Shown: positions 1 through 8,956 of the stretch, in pieces
How positions within the stretch are numbered: the first letter of the stretch is position 1
How the letters are laid out: each line of letters starts with the position of its first letter
Source: Psychrobacter sp. 4Bb
Lineage (GTDB): Bacteria; Pseudomonadota; Gammaproteobacteria; Pseudomonadales; Moraxellaceae
Direction of reading: 5' to 3'
NCBI RefSeq assembly: GCF_002836735.1
Contig: NZ_PJAS01000051.1
Location: 1-64,000, forward strand
Length of the DNA: 64,000 nt
Made by a program: the position numbers and the translations under genes
The notes under the pieces: generated by a model
The model's input: the letters and a program-made list of their open reading frames with translations, nothing else
Databases searched by the model: none
Told to the model about the DNA's origin: nothing

Positions 1-11
1 AAAACGAATAT

Positions 12-50
12 AAAAAAAGCGCACCTATTAACGGCGCGCTTTTTCATTTT
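12..50 (-). terminator. Rho-independent terminator of the Spy/CpxP-like gene
   Basis: Inverted arms AAAAAGCGC (14-22) and GCGCTTTTT (36-44) form a hairpin. Read on the minus strand it is followed by a run of seven T, as expected for termination of the gene ending at 96. The flanking A/T runs could make it bidirectional. Confidence 0.7.
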
Positions 51-95
51 ATACGTATACAGCTAGGTAAAATAACACTTTTCCGGAGTGGTTTA

Positions 96-620
96 TTACA
101 TACCTTGCTGTGCACGATCACCACGTTGCTCACGATGGTCTGGACCACGACGGCCTTCGTCGTCACCTTTTCTATCTTCTTTCATTTGTGCAAGTTTTGC
201 GCGTTGCTCAGCAGTTAATACTTGAGCAATGGCGTGTTGTGTTTGTACACGCTCAATAAAGCGCTGCTTCGTTTTAGCAGCTTGCTGATCGGCCAAACGG
301 TTTACTGCAGCACTATTCAATGTGCTTGCATTGGTCAGTGCTTGTATTTGCTGATCCATTTGCGCACGTTCCGCTTGATGTTCTGCACGGTCAGCAGTGC
401 GATCGCCACGTTTGTTTTGCATGATGGCTTTGATTTGCGCTTGCTGTGTCGCGGTTAAGTCCAGTTTTGACATTGGGCCTCTCATCGCGCCATCTTTGTG
501 GTTCTTTTGCATTTGTGCAGTTGGCGTTGTATCAGTAGTCGCGTTAACACTAGTGCAAGCCGTTACTGTAAATATGCTAGACGCTGCTAATACTGAGCCT
601 AATAGTAATTTTTTCATCAT
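96..620 (-). CDS. Spy/CpxP-like periplasmic lipoprotein
   Basis: 174-residue protein with a lipoprotein signal peptide: basic start, hydrophobic stretch, lipobox V-T-A-C with Cys22. Two LTxxQ motifs (LTATQ near 55, LTAEQ near 135) define the Spy/CpxP family of periplasmic chaperone/stress sensors. Between them lies a charged helical segment rich in Gln, Arg and Ala, and the C terminus is very basic/acidic (residues 145-174). It is transcribed away from the response-regulator/kinase pair starting at 986, the same arrangement as cpxP-cpxRA in enterobacteria, so it is probably both target and modulator of that system. A lipid anchor is unlike E. coli CpxP, which is soluble. Confidence 0.8.
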   Translation of the reverse strand: MMKKLLLGSVLAASSIFTVTACTSVNATTDTTPTAQMQKNHKDGAMRGPMSKLDLTATQQAQIKAIMQNKRGDRTADRAEHQAERAQMDQQIQALTNASTLNSAAVNRLADQQAAKTKQRFIERVQTQHAIAQVLTAEQRAKLAQMKEDRKGDDEGRRGPDHREQRGDRAQQGM

Positions 621-985
621 AATATCCTTGATTACATTGAGTTTGATTTAATAAGCACTAAATTTTTATCTCGCAAGTACCATCTGTTGAACGTTATCGC
701 TCGTTATGGTCAGCCATCTTAGAAATGCAATACTTGCTGTTGATAGGAGTATATTACGACAGTTAAAGGTTACGAACATTTATGAAGTATTAAGAAAGGT
801 AACGTTTCTGGTGAATTGACAAGTGCTTGCCTGATAATATGGTTAACTACCGTCTACCGGCAATAAAAATGCCACGGCGGCAATTTCGCTAACCATATCA
901 AAATGACACTTGTACGCGGACTTATTGCGCCATGATTACTATAGATTGAGTAAATAGAGATAAATAAAAATTAAAGGAGAGAAGC
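621..985. promoter_or_regulatory. Divergent promoter region of the Cpx-like module
   Basis: 365 bp between the divergent lipoprotein and regulator genes. A clear ribosome-binding site (AAAGGAG) sits 8 bases before the ATG at 986. The region is AT-rich and must hold promoters in both directions. I could not identify a convincing pair of CpxR-type GTAAA half-sites, so operator positions are not called. Confidence 0.45.
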
Positions 986-1672
986 ATGCCAAACATCCTG
1001 ATAGGCGATGACGACGAAGAGTTGACTCAGTTATTGCAAGAGTACTTGGACAATCACGGCATTCGCTGTGACTGCGTGCATGATGGTGCAGCAGTCATAC
1101 AAAGACTCAAGGCAGTAGCACACGAAGATACGGTCTATGATTTACTCGTACTCGATATTATGATGCCAAAACTGGATGGATTAAGTGTGCTGCGTCAATT
1201 ACCAAATATTATTGATATTCCTGTCATTATGTTAACGGCGAAAGGGGAGGAGATTGATCGTATTATTGGTCTAGAGCTTGGGGCCGATGACTATATCACC
1301 AAACCTTGTAACCCTCGAGAGCTGCTAGCGCGTATCAATGCAGTGATTAAACGTACCAATACGACCGCATCAGAGCATACTCCGTTGCCAGAGAGTCGTT
1401 TGCATCTCGATCAAAACCAACGCGCCTGTCAGATAGATGGGGTAACGCTACAAGTCACTGGTACAGAGTTTGATCTACTTGTTGCCTTACTCAAACAAAA
1501 AGGGGAAGTGGTGAGTAAAGCATGGCTGTCAGAAAATATCTTGCAGCGTGAGTTGCAGCCGTTTGACCGTAGCCTCGATGTACATGTATCTCGCTTACGC
1601 AAAAAACTTCAACCTTTCCACGATGAACCAATAAAAGCGGTGCGTGGAAAAGGTTATCAACTGGTGCTGTAA
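986..1672 (+). CDS. OmpR/PhoB-family response regulator (CpxR-like)
   Basis: 228 residues. The N-terminal receiver domain has the acidic pocket D8-D10, phosphoacceptor Asp57 (in LLVLDIMMPKLDG), Thr84 and Lys106 (DDYITKPCNP). The C-terminal winged-helix DNA-binding domain spans about 135-228 and ends in the typical RGKGYQL hairpin. Its stop codon overlaps the ATG of the kinase gene by one base (TAATG), so the two are translationally coupled. Divergence from a Spy/CpxP-like gene suggests an envelope-stress regulator of CpxR type; assignment rests on domain layout and neighbourhood, not on known targets. Confidence 0.85.
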   Translation: MPNILIGDDDEELTQLLQEYLDNHGIRCDCVHDGAAVIQRLKAVAHEDTVYDLLVLDIMMPKLDGLSVLRQLPNIIDIPVIMLTAKGEEIDRIIGLELGADDYITKPCNPRELLARINAVIKRTNTTASEHTPLPESRLHLDQNQRACQIDGVTLQVTGTEFDLLVALLKQKGEVVSKAWLSENILQRELQPFDRSLDVHVSRLRKKLQPFHDEPIKAVRGKGYQLVL

Positions 1673-3336
1673 TGACGGACATATCGATGAAAGATTCTGA
1701 GCAGACCCTCAAAAAAGCACCTAAGTTTAAGGTGCGCATTACCTTGTTTTGGCGTATGTTTCTGAGCTTATTACTAACGATTCTAATCACCTCTGTATTG
1801 TCCATCGTGGTAGAGCGCTGGCTGGCTGAAAAAGAGCTGACCTCTCGTATGGACGTACAAATCGATAGTCTATTGATAAAGCGTGAAGAGATGGTCGCGG
1901 CGCTACGGGCTGGTGATGTAGACTCTGTCAGGCAGATGTATCGTCAAGACCGCCAGCTGATGAATCAAATCAGAGTCTATGATGAGCAGGGCGCTATTAT
2001 ATTCCCGCGTTACCGTGACCAAGACGATCGTGCGCAAGGACAGTTGCAAAGTGGTCGGCGGCTAATGGATCGTGCGATACAACCGTTGCAGCAAATACCA
2101 CCTAGGCCACCTAGAGTAGAGAATAACGCTTATGGTGCAGAAGGTCGCAATGCTGACAATAGACTTCGTGAACACGACAATGAAATACCGAAAATTGAGC
2201 CGTCTTTTTGGCAAAAGTTCCTAAGACCAAGAACAGCAAGTAGTGCAGCAGTAGCTGATATCGATACTCGTCCTGAACTGGCCGATATGTCTGTTGAATT
2301 ACCTGATGGTCAGTCAATTATCATACAGTTGCGTCCGCACTTGCGTTTTTCAGACGTAGTAGAGATACAGCACGGCAATTTTCCAATACGTTTGCTATTG
2401 ATCGTTATCTTTAGTGTGTTGGTTTGCATATGGCTCAGTCGTACGCTAACCCAGCGAATTGGTCGTGTACAAAATACCGTACACCGTATGATTGATGGTA
2501 ATTATCAAGCCAACCCAGAACTGTCCAAGATGGGCGATGATGAGTTGGGGCTACTTGCCAAAGACGTTGCCCATCTCTCGACCAGACTGGTTGACAGTGA
2601 GCTGGCACGTAAGCAAATGCTCAGTGATATCTCACATGAGCTGCGTTCGCCACTTGCTCGTCTGGATGTAGCGACTGAGCTGACTCGAGACTTTGCGCCC
2701 AATGCCAATCGTTATCTGGACCGTATCGATAAAGAATCTACACGAATGAATGAGCTAATTGAGCAAATCATTCATATTCAGTCTCTACAAATGCAGCAAT
2801 ATACCGTCGATAATTTGGAGAGTGAGGCAGTCGATATATCCGACACTATTAGTAATATCGGAGAGGATGTCTGCTTTGAATTTCAACATAAAGACGTGCA
2901 TTGGCAATGGCAACCGCCTGTAGCCTCAGCGCTAGATGATTTGGCAGGATTTTGGACAGTCCAAGGTAATGCCGAACAGTTGTATAGTGCACTTGAAAAT
3001 GTTATTCGCAATGCCTTTATGCACACAGCAGCGGGTTCGACAGTGATTGCGGAAGTCAAAGCAATCAAGATGGACAATAAGGTACCAGCCGTTCAAATTA
3101 ATATAACAGATGAAGGCGGCGGTGTCGCAGACAAAGACTTAGAACGTATTTTCCATCCCTTTGTGCGGCTTGATACTGCTCGGCATCGTGATACTGGCGG
3201 CTATGGTCTTGGATTGGCCATTGTCCATGCTGTAGTCATGGCGCATAAAGGATATATCAATGCTCATAATCGCCAAGATGGTATCCAAGGGTTGGTGGTT
3301 CAAATAGTGCTACCTAGCAGACAAAAAGATAAATAA
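1672..3336 (+). CDS. Sensor histidine kinase (CpxA-like)
   Basis: 554 residues. First membrane segment about 26-47, a long periplasmic part of roughly 190 residues, second membrane segment about 240-260, HAMP linker, then a HisKA domain with phospho-His322 (in DISHELRSPLARL). The HATPase domain shows the N box (ALENVIRNAF), G1 (DEGGGV) and G2 (GGYGLGLAIV). The periplasmic region includes a Pro/Arg-rich, low-complexity insert near residues 120-185, longer than usual for CpxA-type sensors. It is coupled to the regulator at 986 and lies next to the adhesin gene, which could be among its targets (inference). Confidence 0.85.
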   Translation: MTDISMKDSEQTLKKAPKFKVRITLFWRMFLSLLLTILITSVLSIVVERWLAEKELTSRMDVQIDSLLIKREEMVAALRAGDVDSVRQMYRQDRQLMNQIRVYDEQGAIIFPRYRDQDDRAQGQLQSGRRLMDRAIQPLQQIPPRPPRVENNAYGAEGRNADNRLREHDNEIPKIEPSFWQKFLRPRTASSAAVADIDTRPELADMSVELPDGQSIIIQLRPHLRFSDVVEIQHGNFPIRLLLIVIFSVLVCIWLSRTLTQRIGRVQNTVHRMIDGNYQANPELSKMGDDELGLLAKDVAHLSTRLVDSELARKQMLSDISHELRSPLARLDVATELTRDFAPNANRYLDRIDKESTRMNELIEQIIHIQSLQMQQYTVDNLESEAVDISDTISNIGEDVCFEFQHKDVHWQWQPPVASALDDLAGFWTVQGNAEQLYSALENVIRNAFMHTAAGSTVIAEVKAIKMDNKVPAVQINITDEGGGVADKDLERIFHPFVRLDTARHRDTGGYGLGLAIVHAVVMAHKGYINAHNRQDGIQGLVVQIVLPSRQKDK

Positions 3337-3503
3337 TGCAGAAACAATTTATGTAACCAATGTGCGCTTATCATGTATTTTTAATGTGTATAAGCGCATA
3401 TTTAGTAATAGATAAAAGCTGACTCTTCTTAAAATCGACGTAATTTATTATAAATAGACAAAAATTAAAAGTAATTATATTCGTTTATATAAATATAATA
3501 GAC

Positions 3504-3576
3504 GAACGGTATAAAAACACGGATGAACGGTATTGTCTCTCTGTATATATTCGTTAATACTAATATATGCAGAGAG
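3504..3576. promoter_or_regulatory. Direct repeats and hairpin upstream of the adhesin
   Basis: In the 417-bp gap before the adhesin, the 9-mer GAACGGTAT occurs at 3504-3512 and again at 3525-3533, exactly 21 bp apart (two helical turns), as expected for tandem binding of a dimeric regulator on one face of DNA. Directly after it, 14-base arms (3537-3550 and 3563-3576, one mismatch) can form a hairpin with a 12-base loop and no T-run. The rest of the gap is AT-rich and otherwise featureless. Confidence 0.4.
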
Positions 3577-3753
3577 TGATAAAGATTATACAAAACAGAA
3601 CGTCTTATTCCTTAAAGACTACTACAACTATTATTTGAACAAGGTCTCGTTATTATAAGCTTATAACCCGTTTTATTTTGTCACATCGTCTCTCTGACAT
3701 AGATCTTATCTCTGATTTTTTAAATCTGACAAGTCTGTAAGGGAGTACGCATC

Positions 3754-6700
3754 ATGAACCGCATCTATAAAGTCATCTGGAATGAAGCCTTAAGTTGTTT
3801 TACCGCCGTTGGTGAATACGCGAAGGGACGTGGCAAATCTTCCAAATCTAGCGTTAGCTCTAACGCTACCATTAACACAACGTCTAACCTGTCTGTTATC
3901 CATACGTTACGTCTGAGCACTATAGCGCTTGGGCTACTAGCTGCTGGCTTTGGCATGCAGGCAAATGCATTGGGTACTTACTTTGTTGGAGACGACCCAA
4001 CACCTAGAATACATACCAACTCATTCTTTCATCAAACACTAACGGTGCAGGGTGGAGAGACGGTCATTGGCGATCCCAATACCAAAAATATCAGCGTGAC
4101 TGCCAATAGGCGTGATAAAGCGCTAACGATAAAGCTTGATGAAAATGTCGACTTAGGGACTGATGGCAGTCTCAAAACGGGTGATACTTTAGTTGATAAT
4201 TCAGGCATTAAGATTACAGCCATAAATCCAGCCAATAGTGTCATTTTGAGCAATAGTGGCCTAAACAATGGTAATAACAAAATCACCAATGTATCCAATG
4301 GTGTTGTGATGGCAGGGAGTAAAGATGCAATTAATGGCTCGCAGCTATACAGATTGGTCAACATAGTCAAAGACAATAAAACCAAATATTATAGTGTTGA
4401 CTCTGAAGCTATTGGCAATGCCAACAACGATGGCGCAACAGGTTATAACGCTATGGCCATGGGTGGCAATGCAAAGGCGACTGGCAGTCAAACTATTGCT
4501 ATTGGTAGCTCGGAATCTGGACAACAAACGTTGGCAAGTGGCGAGCAGTCTATTGCTATTGGCGCGAATGTTGTCTCAAAAGGACATTCATCTATTGCTA
4601 TTGGTGGTGATGATTTAGATGCTGCTGCAAATGTTGATGGTGTTAACGACTTATTCAATGCATATACTGGTAGTGATCTTATAGAGGATCCAAATAATCC
4701 ATATGGGCATACTGAAGCAGGGGGCGCTGCATCCTTAGCAGTTGGTGTTAAAGCACGGTCCGAAGGTAATCTTTCTACTGCTGTCGGTGTCCGTTCAAGC
4801 TCAGTAGGTGCAGCATCCTCTGCTTTTGGTGTGGGGGCGTCAGCAAGTCGAGACGGTTCTGTAGCTTTAGGTGTAGGATCAACTACGCTTAGTGAAGCTA
4901 CGGAGGAAAAGAACCTTATTATCGGCAACAAGATCTATAATTACGCTGGTGTAACAAGTGATAAAGGAGCACAAGTATCTGTTGGTTCAGTAGAACATGA
5001 GCGTCAGATCAAGCACGTTGCTGCTGGAGCAGTCAATACAGACAGTACTGATGCTATCAATGGTAGTCAGCTACACGCTACTAATCAATCTATTGAAGAT
5101 TTATCAGAAAGCAAGATTACCTTTGCGAGTGATAGAGGAGCTCCCGTGGATCGTAAGCTTGGTGAGACACTTAATATCAAAGGTGGTGCAGAAGCCACTG
5201 CTGCTTTAACTACAGGCAACATTGGGGTAGAGTCTGATGCTATTAATAATACCCTAACTGTAAAGTTAGCTGAAAACGTAGACCTTGGCACTAATGGAAG
5301 TGTCAAAATGGGAAGTAGTAGTAGCCTTCCTTATAGTTTAGGTCCTGTAACAACTGTTAATAGCCTAGGTGTCTTGACAGGTAATTGGTTAGGCAGTACA
5401 GCAGTTAATGGCTTAGGGGTATTTGTGAATGGCCCATTAGGTATTCCTAGTACTGTTCTAACCATGGACGGTTTAACAATTATCGGTGGTCCAAGCGTAA
5501 CAAGGTCTGGTGGTATAAATGCTGGTAACAAAAGAATTGTGAATGTTGATGATGGTATACAGGCTAAAGACGCTGTCAATGTCAGTCAGCTAGAAGGTGT
5601 TAAAGAAATAGCTAACAAAGGTTGGGATATTAGTACACAAGGTATCGCTACCACTGCAAGTACCGTAGAGCCTGGCGACTCAGTTGACTTTAATAGTAAA
5701 AACAGCAACATCATTGTCTCTAAAACAGCAGACAGTAATGATATCTCATTTGAGCTCAATAATCAGTTAGATCTAGGAGGTGTTGGTAGTATACAGATAG
5801 GTAATACCCTTATGGACAACAGAGGTTTCACTTTTATTGATAGTAGAGTCATGCTAAGTAGTCGTGGTCTAGACAATGGAGGCAACACTATTCGCAACGT
5901 TGGGGAAGGTGTGCTAAATACGGATGCTGTCAATGTTGGTCAGTTAAAAGATGTCGCCATTGCCTTGGATCAAGGTTGGGGCATTACCGCTCAAGGTGAT
6001 ATCGCTACGATGGTAAAACAAGGAGATGCTGTCGACCTCAGTAGTAAAGACGGTAATATCAAGGTATCTAGGAAATCAGTGAGTGATGTCGCTGCTCTTA
6101 ATGGTAGTCCATCACTACAAGCTGTAGCCATACCTACCAATGCTAATGATATTAGCTTTGATTTGAACCCAGATATTACTTTGAATAGCGTAACCACTGG
6201 TGGTACGGTTATGAATGACGATGGACTGACCATTGCAGGTGGCCCAAGCATCATGAAAAGTGGTATTGATGCCGCTGATACCAAAATTACCAACGTTCAA
6301 AATGGGGAGGTTTCGGCGACAAGTCAGGACGCCATAAATGGTGGTCAGCTTTATGCCCAAGGCACTGGTATCAGCAGTATTATCGGTGGTGACACTGTTT
6401 ACAATGCCGAAGATGGTACTTTTACCAACAGTGACATTGGTGGAACGGGTGAAAGCAATATCGATGGTGCGATTGCTTCTATCAGACAAGGCACGATTGA
6501 AATTAGTGAAAATGTGCAAATTAACACAGAGAGCATTACCACTAATACAACCAATATCGCGACCAATACGACAAATATTGCTACGAATACCAGCAATATC
6601 ACGACCAATACCACGAATATCAAAACCAATACGGACAAGCTAGATGCTGGACTCAATTTTGGCGCAGACAGTGGTGCCAATATTAACAAACCAATTGGCG

Positions 6701-7257
6701 ATGGTAGCGTTCTCAGCTTCACTGGTGGCAATAACATCACCACCACAGCAGATGGCAGTAGTATTAAGTTTGACCTAAACGGTAATATCAGCGTTGATAG
6801 TGTCACAGTTGGTACAACGATTATCAATAGTGAGGGCATCAGTATGCAAGATGGGCCAAGTATGACGTCTCAAGGTCTATATGCTGGTAACCAACGTATG
6901 ACTGGTGTCGCCGATGGGGTCGAAGCAACAGACGCCGTCAATTATAGTCAGCTTAGCGCGCTTGATAGTCGACTCAATAACAATATGAGCGATCTTGGCT
7001 ACAAAATCGACGAAGTAGAAGACGATGCAAACGCAGGTATTTCAGCTGCAATGGCAATGTCAGCAATGCCTCAGGCTTATATCGCAGGTAAGTCATTGAT
7101 CGGTGGCGGTGTCGGTACCTATAACGGAGAAAGTGCTGTAGCAATTGGTTTCTCTAAATTATCTAATGACGGTCGCTGGGTCATTAAGGTAAATGGTTCT
7201 GCAGATACTCAAGGAAACGTAGGCGGCGCAGTGGGTGCAGGTTTCCATTTTGACTAA
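3754..7257 (+). CDS. YadA-type trimeric autotransporter adhesin
   Basis: 1167 residues. The N terminus (MNRIYKVIWNEALSCFTAVGE) is an extended signal peptide region (ESPR), with the hydrophobic core and Ala-x-Ala-like site near residue 70. Left-handed beta-roll head repeats with SxAIAIG-type motifs lie at about 225-290 and 320-380. Neck motifs of the DA(I/V)NxxQL type occur near 191, 433, 606, 724, 860 and 1060. A coiled-coil stalk of heptads (TNTTNIA type) lies at about 928-965. The last ~90 residues form the YadA membrane anchor, ending in GAGFHFD. The product should be a trimeric surface adhesin. Neighbourhood suggests control by the adjacent two-component system, but this is not shown. Confidence 0.93.
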   Translation: MNRIYKVIWNEALSCFTAVGEYAKGRGKSSKSSVSSNATINTTSNLSVIHTLRLSTIALGLLAAGFGMQANALGTYFVGDDPTPRIHTNSFFHQTLTVQGGETVIGDPNTKNISVTANRRDKALTIKLDENVDLGTDGSLKTGDTLVDNSGIKITAINPANSVILSNSGLNNGNNKITNVSNGVVMAGSKDAINGSQLYRLVNIVKDNKTKYYSVDSEAIGNANNDGATGYNAMAMGGNAKATGSQTIAIGSSESGQQTLASGEQSIAIGANVVSKGHSSIAIGGDDLDAAANVDGVNDLFNAYTGSDLIEDPNNPYGHTEAGGAASLAVGVKARSEGNLSTAVGVRSSSVGAASSAFGVGASASRDGSVALGVGSTTLSEATEEKNLIIGNKIYNYAGVTSDKGAQVSVGSVEHERQIKHVAAGAVNTDSTDAINGSQLHATNQSIEDLSESKITFASDRGAPVDRKLGETLNIKGGAEATAALTTGNIGVESDAINNTLTVKLAENVDLGTNGSVKMGSSSSLPYSLGPVTTVNSLGVLTGNWLGSTAVNGLGVFVNGPLGIPSTVLTMDGLTIIGGPSVTRSGGINAGNKRIVNVDDGIQAKDAVNVSQLEGVKEIANKGWDISTQGIATTASTVEPGDSVDFNSKNSNIIVSKTADSNDISFELNNQLDLGGVGSIQIGNTLMDNRGFTFIDSRVMLSSRGLDNGGNTIRNVGEGVLNTDAVNVGQLKDVAIALDQGWGITAQGDIATMVKQGDAVDLSSKDGNIKVSRKSVSDVAALNGSPSLQAVAIPTNANDISFDLNPDITLNSVTTGGTVMNDDGLTIAGGPSIMKSGIDAADTKITNVQNGEVSATSQDAINGGQLYAQGTGISSIIGGDTVYNAEDGTFTNSDIGGTGESNIDGAIASIRQGTIEISENVQINTESITTNTTNIATNTTNIATNTSNITTNTTNIKTNTDKLDAGLNFGADSGANINKPIGDGSVLSFTGGNNITTTADGSSIKFDLNGNISVDSVTVGTTIINSEGISMQDGPSMTSQGLYAGNQRMTGVADGVEATDAVNYSQLSALDSRLNNNMSDLGYKIDEVEDDANAGISAAMAMSAMPQAYIAGKSLIGGGVGTYNGESAVAIGFSKLSNDGRWVIKVNGSADTQGNVGGAVGAGFHFD

Positions 7258-7291
7258 CAAAACCTCTCAATTGTAGCTATCGGTAGACTAT

Positions 7292-7324
7292 AAAAAAGCA
7301 AGACATCTAATGTTTTGCTTTTTT
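7292..7324 (+). terminator. Rho-independent terminator of the adhesin gene
   Basis: Arms AAAAAAGCAAGACA (7292-7305) and TGTTTTGCTTTTTT (7311-7324) pair with one G-T and a 5-base loop, ending in a T-run 35-67 bp after the adhesin stop. Confidence 0.8.
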
Positions 7325-7372
7325 ACGGCTTAAAGATAAACAATTGATGCAGCAATAATGTCGATGAATCAA

Positions 7373-7410
7373 AATAAGCGCTTGTAAATTGTGTCTCACA
7401 AGCGCTTATT
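7373..7410. terminator. Second hairpin between convergent genes
   Basis: Perfect 13-base arms AATAAGCGCTTGT (7373-7385) and ACAAGCGCTTATT (7398-7410). Lies 18 bp after the stop of the minus-strand gene at 7429, so it probably ends that transcript; the T-run is short. Confidence 0.6.
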
Positions 7411-7428
7411 ATTTATAATTAAGGGCTT

Positions 7429-8616
7429 CTATATTCTGAACATTGCACCATTCGGTTTCAGTCCAACATAGGCCATACCTGCTTGATTCATCCAGTGAGG
7501 TTGAATAATGCCATGCTGCAAAATCGCATAAATATCTCTATGCGCCCTTTCTATCTTATGCTTTTTATATAGGGAGGCTGTGCCTGCGACTGCGTAAATT
7601 TCAGATACCATGTCACGAGCTTCTCTTGCGGCCTCACAAGACGCTGCCCATACATCTGCAAGCTGTATATCAGTAAAGGTGTTCTTCTGTTGAGATTCTT
7701 CCCATAGTACCTCGACACTATGATGCAGTTGGGCGCGTTTTGATGCCAGTATTGTTTTGCTCTTAGCAATGGTAGCCTGTACCGTTGCACGGTCGCGTAA
7801 ATCTGGACTCTTATCAGGCGTTACCCTTTCAAGACACATATCAACCAAGTCGTCCATGGCGGCTTTTAATACGCCTAGCGCCATCGCTGCACAGCCAGCA
7901 GCATTGATACAGCCGATAGGCAGACGACTGTAGGCAGTATCGACAGCCACAGGACTATCAAAGTCAACTGCATAAGCCTCTTTGACAAAAGCGCCTTTGA
8001 TGACTATATCGTGGCTACCTGTGCCATTTAGACCGCCCACATCCCACGTATCAATGATTTTTACGTCTTTCTTGGGAATAAAAAATAGCTTTAAGTTTGC
8101 ACCTGGGCCAAGGGTCGTAGGAGAGCCTTCGGAGATAACGAGACAACGGAGCACAAACCAGTCAGCCAATTGGCTTCCAGAGACGAGTGTCCATTGTCCT
8201 GATACCATGTAGCCATTATCTACTGTTTGGGCCACGCCTTCAGGACGTGCGGAATTGGCATAAATATGAGAGGGGTCGCTATATACTTCTTTCATACTGG
8301 ACTCGTCCAAAAATCGACCGAATGTACAGGCCAAATGGTTGTTCCAAACGATCCAAGCAACGGAGGCCTCAGCACTGGCCAACGTCTCATAAGTTTTTAG
8401 CGTTTCTACTGGATTGCCTGCCCATCCTCCTAACGATTTAGGCAGCCCCATTCTAAATAATGCAAATTCTGAAAGTTTATTGACTACCACGGGTGCAATT
8501 TTTCTAGCGCTTTCTGTTTCATCTCTGAACATGATTGCTGATGCATAAATCTTGTTTGCTGCATCCGATGGTAGGGTGGTTATCTTTGCTGAGGATATAT
8601 CATTCATATTGTTCAA
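7429..8616 (-). CDS. Acyl-CoA-dehydrogenase-fold flavin-dependent monooxygenase-like protein
   Basis: 395 residues with an acyl-CoA dehydrogenase layout throughout (N-terminal helical domain, central beta domain near 130-240 with SGQWTLVSGS, C-terminal helical domain). The C-terminal half resembles the oxygenase group of the family (DszC/HsaA/HpaH-like, e.g. the ending PHWMNQAG..) rather than true acyl-CoA dehydrogenases, and I see no typical catalytic-Glu block. Such enzymes use reduced flavin from a separate reductase to hydroxylate aromatic or N-heterocyclic substrates. It lies beside the tyrosine/homogentisate genes, suggesting an aromatic substrate, but no reductase partner is adjacent. 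Start chosen for the AAGG seven bases upstream. Substrate unknown. Confidence 0.7.
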   Translation of the reverse strand: MNNMNDISSAKITTLPSDAANKIYASAIMFRDETESARKIAPVVVNKLSEFALFRMGLPKSLGGWAGNPVETLKTYETLASAEASVAWIVWNNHLACTFGRFLDESSMKEVYSDPSHIYANSARPEGVAQTVDNGYMVSGQWTLVSGSQLADWFVLRCLVISEGSPTTLGPGANLKLFFIPKKDVKIIDTWDVGGLNGTGSHDIVIKGAFVKEAYAVDFDSPVAVDTAYSRLPIGCINAAGCAAMALGVLKAAMDDLVDMCLERVTPDKSPDLRDRATVQATIAKSKTILASKRAQLHHSVEVLWEESQQKNTFTDIQLADVWAASCEAAREARDMVSEIYAVAGTASLYKKHKIERAHRDIYAILQHGIIQPHWMNQAGMAYVGLKPNGAMFRI

Positions 8617-8865
8617 CCTTATTGTGATGAATAAGACAGTACTTTTTTCTATAGCTGATAAAGTACAAATTTGAGAGATGACAAATGCTTATATAAAGAA
8701 TAACCAACAGCTGCCCACCATACAACCGTTAATATGAATATATTAAAAATTATATTGTAAAAATTGAATAAATAGTAATCAATGAGGCAAAGTTAAGCGA
8801 TAAAGCTAGAAATCAAGCTGTAGAAATAGGTAGGGGTAAAGAATAGCGAAGAATAAAGGTCGACC

Positions 8866-8943
8866 AAATATTAAGTGTTAATTCTAAGTCACTTAATATT
8901 TTGCCGAGAAGATAAATATTCTATAAAGATAAGTATCCTATAA
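8866..8943. repeat. Inverted repeat plus short tandem repeat downstream of maiA
   Basis: The 340-bp gap 8617-8956 holds no gene. It contains a perfect 12-base inverted repeat, AAATATTAAGTG (8866-8877) and CACTTAATATTT (8890-8901), followed by two 17-base tandem units (8910-8926, 8927-8943; two mismatches). The hairpin may terminate maiA, although there is no clear T-run. A related AAAGATAAATATT string appears upstream of maiA near 9640. Confidence 0.5.
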
Positions 8944-8956
8944 AAACTGTCTCAAA

